This document shows positions 14,272-19,986 of a DNA stretch of 19,986 nt, one piece after another (the first letter of the stretch is position 1; every line of letters begins with the position of its first letter). The notes below the pieces were generated by a model. The model saw only the letters and a list, made by a program, of their open reading frames with translations. It was not told where the DNA came from and did no database searches. This stretch comes from JBGTBQ01 sp041749275 (GTDB lineage: Bacteria; Acidobacteriota; Blastocatellia; Pyrinomonadales; Pyrinomonadaceae). The DNA is taken from positions 1 to 19,986 of the forward strand of contig JBGTBQ010000166.1 of the NCBI GenBank assembly GCA_041749275.1. Direction: 5' to 3'. Made by a program: the position numbers and the translations under genes.

Positions 14272-16305
14272 ATGCTTAAGCTTTTTAGACGGCTGGAGAA
14301 GACGCGCAGCCTGATTATCATGCTCTTCGCCGCTCTTCTGGTCGTCGGCCTCGTCGTGGCGGGCGTCTTTACGCGCACGGGCACGGCCATCGCCAACCCG
14401 TTCAAGAGCAAGGAAGTGCTCGCCTCGGTCAATGGCGAGGAGATCACGGTCGCCGACCTCACGCTCCGCAAGAAGATGCGCGAGTCGCAGTTCGGCGGCC
14501 AGATCACGCTCGCGCAGTTGGGACTGACGGACGAGCGCGTGCTGGACGAACTGGTGCGCCAGAAGATTATGGTGCAGGAGGCCAAAAGGCTCGGCCTCAG
14601 AGCGTCGGACGCCGAAGTCTCCGACCTCATCCGTAATACTTTTAAAGACGCCTCCGGCAACTTCGACCTCAAGCGGTACAAGGAAGCGGTCACGCGGAAT
14701 CTCGGCGGCGTCGCGCTCTACGAGAGTCAGGTGCGAGATGAGATTGCCGTGCAGAAGCTGCGCGCCTTTGTCACCGCGGGCGTGCAGGTTTCCGACCTCG
14801 AAGTGCAGCAGGACTTCGAGCGCCGCAACGCGGAGTTCGATCTCGTCTATGTCCCGGTCGTCCCCGCCGAGCTGGCGAAGAAAATCACTCCGTCGGACGA
14901 GGAGCTGCAAAAGTATTTCGAGGAGCACAAAACCGACTACCGCATCCTCGAACCGCAAAAGAAAATACGCTACCTCTATATTGACCAGACCAAGATTGGC
15001 GAGAAGCTCAACATCCCGGACGAGGAACTGCGGAAGGAGTACGAACAACTCAAACCGGAGAACAAGCAGGCGGGCGTCCGCGTCCAGCAGATCGTGCTCA
15101 AGATCGCACGCCCCGAACTCGATCAAGAGGTGCTCAATAAGGCGACCGGGCTGGTGGCGCGACTGCGCGGTGACAACAGAGACCTGACGACCACCGAAGA
15201 GGCGTTCGCCGAGATGGCGCGCGGCAACTCGGAAGACCCGGCGACGGCCAAGCAGGGCGGCTGGCTCCCCAATCCCGTGAAGAAGAACCCGAACAAACCG
15301 GACATCCTTCAGAGCACGCTTGAATGGCAGGAGGGTTACGTCGGCGATCCGCTGAAGACCGGCAACGCCTACTACATCTTCCGGCGCGGGCCGTCGGTGC
15401 CGAAGTCGTTCGAGGACGCGAAGCAGGAACTGCTCGTCTCCCTGCGTAACCGGCGCTCATACAGCGCCGCCGCCGCGCTCGCGCAACGCGCCGCCGAGCG
15501 CCTGAAGGCAACGAACAACTACACGGAGGTGGCGCAGGAGTTGGCCGCCGAGGCGAACATGAACCCGGCGGACATGATTAAGGAGACGCCCTACATCAAA
15601 CCCGGCGACAGCGTGGCCGACATCGGCAGCAACCCCACCTTCGAGGAGGCCATCAAGCCGCTCGAAGAGCCGAACCAGATCGGCGACCGCGTCAGCATCA
15701 AGGGCGGTTTCGCCATCCCACAGCTATTGGAAAAGCGCGACCCGCCGTTCGATCCGCCGTTCGCGGACGTGAAAGACGGAGTAACGGAAGCCGTAAAGAA
15801 CGAGCGTGCGAAGCAGCAGGTCGAACAGGCGGCGCGCGATCTGGCCGCCGGAACCGCGAAGGCCGAAGACCTGAAGGCCGCCGCCGAGAAGGCCGGGCTA
15901 AAGGCGGAGACCGAAGAGAAATATAAGCTCGGCTCCCCGCTCGGCACTGTCGGCGCCGACCCGGCTCTGGACTCCGCCGTCTACGCTTTGAAGGCGGGCG
16001 AGATCACGAAGACCCCGGTCAAGGTGGGCGACACGTGGGTCGTCGTTGGCGCGACCCGGCACAAAGAAGCGGACTTGACGGAGTTTGGCAAGCAGCGCAC
16101 GCAACTCGTCGAGTCGGCGCTTGCGACGCGGCGCAACGAAGTCTTCGACGATTACATTGGCACCCACTATCGCCGCCTCGAACAAGCCGGCGAGATCGAG
16201 ATCAACCGCGACACGCTGGCGAAGCTGGCGGAGTCGGAGGAGCCGCCCATCGCCGTCCCGCGCGCTCCCCGCGCCCCCATCAACATCCCGGCTCAGACAA
16301 AGTAA
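14272..16305 (+). CDS. PpiD/SurA-like membrane-anchored periplasmic chaperone (parvulin fold)
   Basis: 677 aa. A short basic cytoplasmic N-terminus and one membrane segment (about 14-35) precede a SurA N-terminal-like helical region (about 48-215), a parvulin-type rotamase domain (about 265-375, ending NAYYIFRRG) and a long C-terminal region with a second, partial parvulin-like stretch (about 560-635). This architecture is that of PpiD, which helps outer-membrane and secreted proteins fold after Sec export. In the rotamase domain the usual His-Ile-Leu start reads VQQIVLKI at 271-278, so the catalytic-site His is missing; PpiD domains are often inactive, and a pure chaperone role is likely. 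Start: ATG 14272 with GGGGAAGG 8 bases upstream. The C-terminus is Pro/Ala-rich. Confidence 0.88.
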   Translation: MLKLFRRLEKTRSLIIMLFAALLVVGLVVAGVFTRTGTAIANPFKSKEVLASVNGEEITVADLTLRKKMRESQFGGQITLAQLGLTDERVLDELVRQKIMVQEAKRLGLRASDAEVSDLIRNTFKDASGNFDLKRYKEAVTRNLGGVALYESQVRDEIAVQKLRAFVTAGVQVSDLEVQQDFERRNAEFDLVYVPVVPAELAKKITPSDEELQKYFEEHKTDYRILEPQKKIRYLYIDQTKIGEKLNIPDEELRKEYEQLKPENKQAGVRVQQIVLKIARPELDQEVLNKATGLVARLRGDNRDLTTTEEAFAEMARGNSEDPATAKQGGWLPNPVKKNPNKPDILQSTLEWQEGYVGDPLKTGNAYYIFRRGPSVPKSFEDAKQELLVSLRNRRSYSAAAALAQRAAERLKATNNYTEVAQELAAEANMNPADMIKETPYIKPGDSVADIGSNPTFEEAIKPLEEPNQIGDRVSIKGGFAIPQLLEKRDPPFDPPFADVKDGVTEAVKNERAKQQVEQAARDLAAGTAKAEDLKAAAEKAGLKAETEEKYKLGSPLGTVGADPALDSAVYALKAGEITKTPVKVGDTWVVVGATRHKEADLTEFGKQRTQLVESALATRRNEVFDDYIGTHYRRLEQAGEIEINRDTLAKLAESEEPPIAVPRAPRAPINIPAQTK

Positions 16306-16313
16306 GGTCACAG

Positions 16314-16384
16314 GCAAAAGTAAAAAGGCAAAAGTGAAGAGGGCTGATCCTCTTCACTTTTGCCTTTCGCTTGTTTACCTGTGT
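16314..16384. terminator. Bidirectional terminator between convergent genes, heptad-built
   Basis: Perfect 19-bp arms 16324-16342 and 16349-16367 (core aaaggcaaaagtgaagagg) with a 6-base loop. The arms read in 7-bp units gcaaaag, taaaaag, gcaaaag, tgaagag on the left and ctcttca, cttttgc, ctttcgc, ttgttta on the right, so the intergenic heptad style extends into a functional terminator. T-rich flanks on both strands suit the ppiD-like gene (ends 16305, plus) and the unknown secreted-protein gene (ends 16390, minus). Confidence 0.85.
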
Positions 16385-16389
16385 CCTCT

Positions 16390-17418
16390 TCAGAGTGCGC
16401 GCAGAATCGCTGACAGTTCGTTTGCAGCGAGGTCGAGCCGGAGTTGAACGTCGTTGCCCTGCGCCGAAACCTTCATGTTTTTGATCGCGCCGCTCGCCAG
16501 TTGGCCGCGCTCGCCGGCCACCGAGAGCAGCGCGGGCGCGACCGACCTCACCGCATCAATCGTTCCGCGCAAACGCTGCGCGTCCTGTGCGTTCGCGGTT
16601 CCCAAAATCGTCAACACCTGAAAGCCCGTGCCGCTCATCCCGACCGTGCCTTGAAAACGGCGGATGGCGGCGATGCTCTTGTCAACCTCTGGCAGTCCCG
16701 TGTCGAGGTCTTTGAACGCGCCCGCCGGCACGTTGCCCGCGAAACCGAGGAGGGCGCCGGGCTGCCAAGCCGTATTGAGCAGCGCGCTGTCAACCTTGCC
16801 GCGCCCGCCCTGTGCGTCAATCGCCGCGCGCACCGCTTCGGGTTCGCCCACCGCGAGCGTGGAAGCGTCGAGCACCGCCATCGCCAGATCGCTCACACGC
16901 AACTTCACTAGACCGAAGAGCTTGATCCGGTCGTTGATGCTGAAGATATAGACGCTCTTCCCCGCGTGCTTCTGTTCGGAGAGCTTGCCGCCCGCCGCCG
17001 CGCGGCCCGCGGCGACGAGAGCCGCGGCGTCGAACTTTCCGCGCGCGACCGCAACCAGATGGTCAATCTTCGTCACCCCCTCGCGCGGGTTTGTCAGGCG
17101 CGCGCCGACGGCCAGCGTGTCGAACTGTCGCGCATCTATCCCCGTGCGTTGTTTGAACTGTTCGATGTCCGCGTTCACGCCGGCGATGCGCTGCGCGTCG
17201 TTGCCGAGCGCCCGCGGCACGGCCTCCGTCAGCAGCCGCTTGAGGTCGGCGACGAGCACCCCATCGGATGCCGGCAGCGGCGCGGCCCAGTTACGCGCGG
17301 CGGCGGTCTGCGTGGCGGCCCGGTTCGTGTTGCGCTTCGTTCGTGCGACGAGCGGCGCGGAGAAAACCGTCAACGCGACGACGAGCGCGACGAGCGGAGC
17401 GTAAATGTTCTTTCTCAT
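16390..17418 (-). CDS. Secreted protein of unknown function
   Basis: I do not recognise a named family. From the ATG at 17418 it is 342 aa: MRKNIYAPLVALVVALTVFS is a clear signal-peptide core, ending near APLVARTK. The mature part is Ala-rich, alternates helices and strands, and has two similar-looking halves (about 45-195, around LPASDGVLVADLKRLLTEAV and VAVARGKFDAAALVAAG; and about 215-340), each suggestive of an alpha/beta sandwich. No catalytic signature or lipobox is seen. I prefer the ATG to the in-frame GTG at 17433, because AAAGGTGA then lies about 11 bases upstream as a ribosome site and overlaps that GTG. It is convergent with the ppiD-like gene and in line with the APH-like gene. 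Periplasmic or secreted location is fairly safe. Confidence 0.8.
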   Translation of the reverse strand: MRKNIYAPLVALVVALTVFSAPLVARTKRNTNRAATQTAAARNWAAPLPASDGVLVADLKRLLTEAVPRALGNDAQRIAGVNADIEQFKQRTGIDARQFDTLAVGARLTNPREGVTKIDHLVAVARGKFDAAALVAAGRAAAGGKLSEQKHAGKSVYIFSINDRIKLFGLVKLRVSDLAMAVLDASTLAVGEPEAVRAAIDAQGGRGKVDSALLNTAWQPGALLGFAGNVPAGAFKDLDTGLPEVDKSIAAIRRFQGTVGMSGTGFQVLTILGTANAQDAQRLRGTIDAVRSVAPALLSVAGERGQLASGAIKNMKVSAQGNDVQLRLDLAANELSAILRAL

Positions 17419-17557
17419 TCCCTTAATCTTCACCTTTGTTGGAATTGACGGCGCAAAAAAACGCGCCTGTTGAAAACATTGCGGGGGAGAATCGTTTGGG
17501 GTTCGGATGCCCCGCGCGCATCACCGGGTTGGCCCGAAATCGGCGGCACGGTATAAC

Positions 17558-18490
17558 TCACCTGCGCGCAATCAAACTCGCCAGATAATCATCCAACCTC
17601 TCTCTCATCATCTCATCGTTGAGATGGCTCACGCCAAACGCGGGCCAACCCTCGTAGACGCCCGGCGGGCCGGGCAGGATTTCAATGAGCGCGATCAAAT
17701 CCCAGTACGGTTGATACTCGAAGCTCGCACCCGCCAGCGCTCGATAAGCGCCGAGGAACCTGTCCGCCGTGCTCACGCCATACAACTGCGCGAGGTTCAG
17801 ACGACACCACGCCACGTCGAACCCGGCGGCCCCGCGACAAGCGTTGACCCAATCAACCACGCCGCTGACCTGCCCGTCCTGCCACATGACGTTGGTCGGA
17901 TGGTAATCACGATGGATGAAGATTTCGCGCGCCAACGGCCTCGGTCCCGACACAATCTCGATGGCCCTTTCCCAATCTCGCGGAAACGCCGACCAGCGCG
18001 GCGGCGTGAGAGACGAGATGTCGTTATAAGGGAAGTAGCTCCACGGATGGTCGCTCGCGTCGAGCGCGTGGAAGGGAAGCACGGCTTCCGCGAGCCGGTG
18101 CAGCCAAAGGTCGAAATTCTCCGGCTTCAACTCGACGCGCCCCGCGAGCCGCGTCATCAGCGTCGCGGGAACGCCGCAACGCTCGCCGCTCTCATCGAAC
18201 GCAACCAACTCCGGCGTGGGAACGCCAGCCCGCGCCGCCCGCATGAGACTCGCCGCCTCATGGCGCGCGAGGTCCGGCTCCAACTTCAGCCACTCCGCAT
18301 TCACGAACCGGCGCAGCACCACGCCGAGACGACACCCCTCGTGATTGACATCAATGCTGTGCAGGACGGAAGAGGTCGCCCCGGCGAGAGGCTTGACGGA
18401 TTCAATCGTCGCGCCCATGCCGACGGAGCGCGCGACCCAGCGTAGCGCCTCGGGCGGAAGTTCGTTGTGATGATCCGGGAGCGGTGTCAT
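17558..18490 (-). CDS. APH/choline-kinase-fold phosphotransferase
   Basis: 310 aa with the aminoglycoside-phosphotransferase fold. The N-lobe (about 1-105) has a Gly-rich nucleotide loop near PLAGATSSVLHSI. The catalytic loop HRDYHPTN at 193-200 supplies the base Asp195 and Asn200. VVDWVNACRG at 211-220 supplies the metal-binding Asp213. A typical C-terminal helical part follows (FDVAWCRLNLAQLYG). Such proteins phosphorylate small hydroxylated molecules or drugs; the substrate cannot be told from sequence and resistance should not be assumed. The start is the ATG at 18490 with only a weak GCAGG nearby. It is 58 bp downstream of the toxin gene on the same strand, so read-through from the toxin-antitoxin promoter is possible. 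Confidence 0.88.
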   Translation of the reverse strand: MTPLPDHHNELPPEALRWVARSVGMGATIESVKPLAGATSSVLHSIDVNHEGCRLGVVLRRFVNAEWLKLEPDLARHEAASLMRAARAGVPTPELVAFDESGERCGVPATLMTRLAGRVELKPENFDLWLHRLAEAVLPFHALDASDHPWSYFPYNDISSLTPPRWSAFPRDWERAIEIVSGPRPLAREIFIHRDYHPTNVMWQDGQVSGVVDWVNACRGAAGFDVAWCRLNLAQLYGVSTADRFLGAYRALAGASFEYQPYWDLIALIEILPGPPGVYEGWPAFGVSHLNDEMMRERLDDYLASLIARR

Positions 18491-18548
18491 GCCTGCACGA
18501 AACGCTTACCTGCGAGACTGCACACTCACACCGAAAAGTTGATGAACC

Positions 18549-18896
18549 TCACAAACCGAGACAATATCGAACAGCGTCTTCAACTCTCTTCAGTGTGACG
18601 CCCGTGATTCTGCCGGCGGGATTACTGGAGAATCGTTGAGGGTCTAAAGAGCGAATCTGGAAGCAGAGGAATACAGTCTCCAACGGCAATCCGCTTTCCG
18701 CTGGGGACACGCGAACATTAGTCGGATAATCACGGGAAACGTTCTCTCCCTTCGTGCCGACGGCAACCGTAATGACGAGCGGGAGTTTGTTGATCGAATC
18801 TATCGAGAGAACCAACACCGGCCTCTGACCTGCCTGCTCTCTGCCTTGAACGGGATTCAGGTTGACAAAGTAAATCTCGCCGCGCTCGATAGGCAT
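18549..18896 (-). CDS. PemK/MazF-family type II toxin (mRNA endoribonuclease)
   Basis: 115 aa, a normal length. The MazF/PemK N-terminal hallmark RGEIYFVNLNPVQGREQAGQ lies at 5-24 and RPVLVLS at 25-31, with catalytic Arg25. The conserved strand VITVAVGT ends at Thr48, the usual partner residue. The family cleaves mRNA at short single-stranded motifs and stops growth when free of antitoxin. Its ATG (18896) shares one base with the antitoxin stop (TGATG), and GGAG (plus-strand 18905-18908) lies 8 bases upstream inside the antitoxin gene, so the pair is translationally coupled. Confidence 0.95.
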   Translation of the reverse strand: MPIERGEIYFVNLNPVQGREQAGQRPVLVLSIDSINKLPLVITVAVGTKGENVSRDYPTNVRVSPAESGLPLETVFLCFQIRSLDPQRFSSNPAGRITGVTLKRVEDAVRYCLGL

Positions 18897-19132
18897 CAGA
18901 CCGTCTCCAATCCATCAACTTCCGCGGACGAAAACTCCCGCTCGATGTTTTGGAGTTCTTTTTGGATTTCAGGATCGCCAGCCATGAGTGAGAGTTGCTG
19001 ATCTAAATCGTCTCTCTTTGCCGACGTGGCCTGATTAACACGATGCACGAGACGCTCGATGAGCAGCAGTTGTTCAGAGATTGATAATTGACCGAAGCCA
19101 TCTTCAATTTGCGAGAGTATGGAGTTGCTCAC
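18896..19132 (-). CDS. Antitoxin of the MazF/PemK pair
   Basis: Small, acidic, helix-rich partner of the toxin, overlapping it by one base. I choose the GTG at 19132 (78 aa, MSNSILSQIEDGFGQLS): AGGAG (plus-strand 19141-19145) sits 8 bases upstream, and an extended -10 overlaps the alternative ATG at 19165, which would make the longer 89-aa form untranslatable from that promoter. The first half (LSISEQLLLIERLVHRV) resembles helical antitoxins paired with MazF in cyanobacteria, not a classical MazE AbrB-type DNA-binding fold. The C-terminal part (EIQKELQNIEREFSSAEVDG) is the probable toxin-neutralising segment. Identified mainly by position; sequence recognition is moderate. Confidence 0.82.
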   Translation of the reverse strand: MSNSILSQIEDGFGQLSISEQLLLIERLVHRVNQATSAKRDDLDQQLSLMAGDPEIQKELQNIEREFSSAEVDGLETV

Positions 19133-19163
19133 GGGTCTTGCTCCTGAGTTCGAGTTAGCCAGC

Positions 19164-19172
19164 ATTTTACCA
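19164..19172 (-). promoter_or_regulatory. Extended -10 promoter of the toxin-antitoxin pair
   Basis: On the minus strand TGG-TAAAAT (-10 hexamer at plus-strand 19164-19169, TG at 19171-19172) is an extended -10 element with no good -35 behind it. The start would fall near 19157, about 25 bases before the GTG at 19132. Consistent with, but not proof of, the chosen antitoxin start. Confidence 0.5.
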
Positions 19173-19305
19173 TGCTATCGGGCTGTCCGCTCGAATGACA
19201 CGAACACCTCAGAAGGGTTGTTATGCCGCCGATTGCGGGAACTAACAATTGTAGTAACGAATGGGGAAGCCAAAGAAACGGTTTGGAAGCCGCTTATCCA
19301 CATAT

Positions 19306-19395
19306 TTATTCCGAATACTCGTGCTTGATCTCGGACTTGCGCTCGATGGCAAGATACTCTTCCGGGGTTAAAAGCGATTTACGCTGAGAGGACAT
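19306..19395 (-). pseudogene. N-terminal stub of a Uma2-family (DUF820) gene
   Basis: The reading frame from the ATG at 19395 gives 29 residues, starting MSSQRKSLLTPEEYLAIERK and ending with SEIKHEYSE and a TAA. LTPEEYLAIER followed by KHEY is the characteristic opening of Uma2 proteins, PD-(D/E)XK-nuclease-like proteins of about 190 aa. AAGAGGTG (plus-strand 19404-19411) is a good ribosome site 8 bases upstream, so the start is genuine, while the nuclease core that should follow is absent. The remaining 19133-19305 shows no further Uma2 sequence; it leads into the toxin-antitoxin promoter. A deletion probably removed the gene body. The IS630 element lies just upstream. Confidence 0.7.
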
Positions 19396-19465
19396 CACAA
19401 CTTCACCTCTTCTTTCTTTGACACATCTCACATCCACCTATATGCCGCGCACACCAAGATACCAA

Positions 19466-19986
19466 CTAGTAGTCAGTCAGTTTGGAGTTGATGGGTAAAG
19501 ACGATGCAACTTGACCCGCGCATCTGGCGACGTGAAGCGCCACTTAATCGTCGCGTTGGCTTGGTTGCGACCCTCTTCATAAGCCGCGATCTCGCGCTTG
19601 AGACTTACTTCATCAGGGATGCGCCGCGCCAAACATTGCCGCGTCAAGACACTCAACTCAATCTCGGCCATGTTGAGCCAACTACCATGCTTCGGCGTGA
19701 AGTGAAACTCCAACTGCTTGAGGATTCTGCGCGCCTCGGCTGGGGCAAAGGTCTCGTAGAGCGAAGCCGGTTTGTGGGTGTTGAGATTATCCATCACCAC
19801 CCGGATCACTTCAGCTTCTGGGTATCTTTCATTGACCAGCCATTTCATCTGGTGGGCGAAATCAATCATGGTGCGCTGCGTGGTGACGGCGATGTGCCGC
19901 CACTGCGCCAGCGGTTCGCAGAACATGAACAAGTTGCGCGTGCCGTTGCGCTGATACTCATAGTCGTACCGCTCAGGGTGGCGAGC
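19466..19986 (-). mobile_element. IS630-type insertion sequence, one end only
   Basis: The transposase gene plus about 10 bp beyond its stop. The element should end at a TA dinucleotide; the TA in actagtagtcagtcag (19465-19480) is the best candidate, with gtcagtcagtttggag as the probable terminal repeat. The boundary is approximate because the other end, needed to compare the repeats, is outside the window. Confidence 0.55.
19477..19986 (-). CDS. IS630-family transposase, 5' end outside the window
   Basis: C-terminal 169 residues of a DDE transposase of the IS630/Tc1-mariner group. The frame stays open to the window edge (first visible residues ARHPERYDYEYQRNGTRNLF), so the gene is cut by the window, not necessarily broken. 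Catalytic residues are the Asp in VVMDNLNTHKP and the Glu in HGSWLNMAEIELSVL; FHFTPKHGSWLN is the family hallmark between them. The first catalytic Asp would lie upstream, outside the window. The stop is at 19477-19479, close to the element's end. A TTG at 19932 is not a plausible start. Confidence 0.93.
   Translation of the reverse strand, partial: ARHPERYDYEYQRNGTRNLFMFCEPLAQWRHIAVTTQRTMIDFAHQMKWLVNERYPEAEVIRVVMDNLNTHKPASLYETFAPAEARRILKQLEFHFTPKHGSWLNMAEIELSVLTRQCLARRIPDEVSLKREIAAYEEGRNQANATIKWRFTSPDARVKLHRLYPSTPN

Noticed and set aside
17450..17467. Small ggcgc...gcgcc stem with an A-rich loop between the phosphotransferase and secreted-protein genes
   Set aside because: Short, with the T/A run in the loop and not after the stem, so it is not a convincing terminator.

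Overview
The window looks like chromosomal DNA from a GC-rich diderm bacterium, most plausibly an Acidobacteriota of the Blastocatellia type. This is inferred from gene content and style (a mreB-mreC-mreD-mrdA-rodA elongasome cluster, a FecR/fibronectin-like surface protein, a plant-like S9D peptidase and a large PpiD-like protein), not from a marker gene. Coding density is high. No rRNA, tRNA or CRISPR array was seen.

Layout. (1) 3-5895, minus strand: the complete rod-shape operon, transcribed mreB > mreC > mreD > mrdA (PBP2) > rodA. It encodes the MreB filament, its membrane partners, and the transpeptidase/SEDS glycosyltransferase pair for side-wall peptidoglycan. (2) 5896-7189: a gene-poor stretch with a perfect 19-bp inverted repeat, a small unknown membrane protein (minus) and a very good sigma70-type promoter firing rightward. 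(3) 7190-9712, plus: a secreted S9D (glutamyl endopeptidase-like) serine peptidase. (4) 9811-13943, minus: a GAF-GGDEF diguanylate cyclase, a membrane-anchored FecR/FnIII/Ig-like protein, and a TerC-family membrane protein with its own terminator. (5) 14272-16305, plus: a PpiD/SurA-like periplasmic chaperone, convergent with a secreted protein of unknown function (minus). (6) 17558-19986, minus: an APH-fold phosphotransferase, a MazF/PemK toxin-antitoxin pair, a 29-codon stub of a Uma2-family gene, and the 3' part of an IS630-family transposase running off the window. This end is the accessory, mobile part.

The most unusual feature lies between the genes. Seven intergenic gaps hold short arrays of degenerate 7-bp repeats, most arranged as two complementary arms, so each gap is a heptad-periodic palindrome. 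Each gap has its own heptamer word, with the complementary word in the other arm. All four gaps inside the mre operon have one, running almost exactly from stop codon to start codon, and genes whose 5' ends abut these arrays lack a visible Shine-Dalgarno. Genes without such an array (S9 peptidase, the membrane protein, the toxin and antitoxin, the Uma2 stub) have clear Shine-Dalgarno sequences. The arrays resemble in style the heptanucleotide STRR repeats of filamentous cyanobacteria, but here they are palindromic and differ in sequence from gap to gap.

Limits: all calls come from reading sequence and translations. No homology search, folding or composition calculation was run, and GC remarks are by eye.
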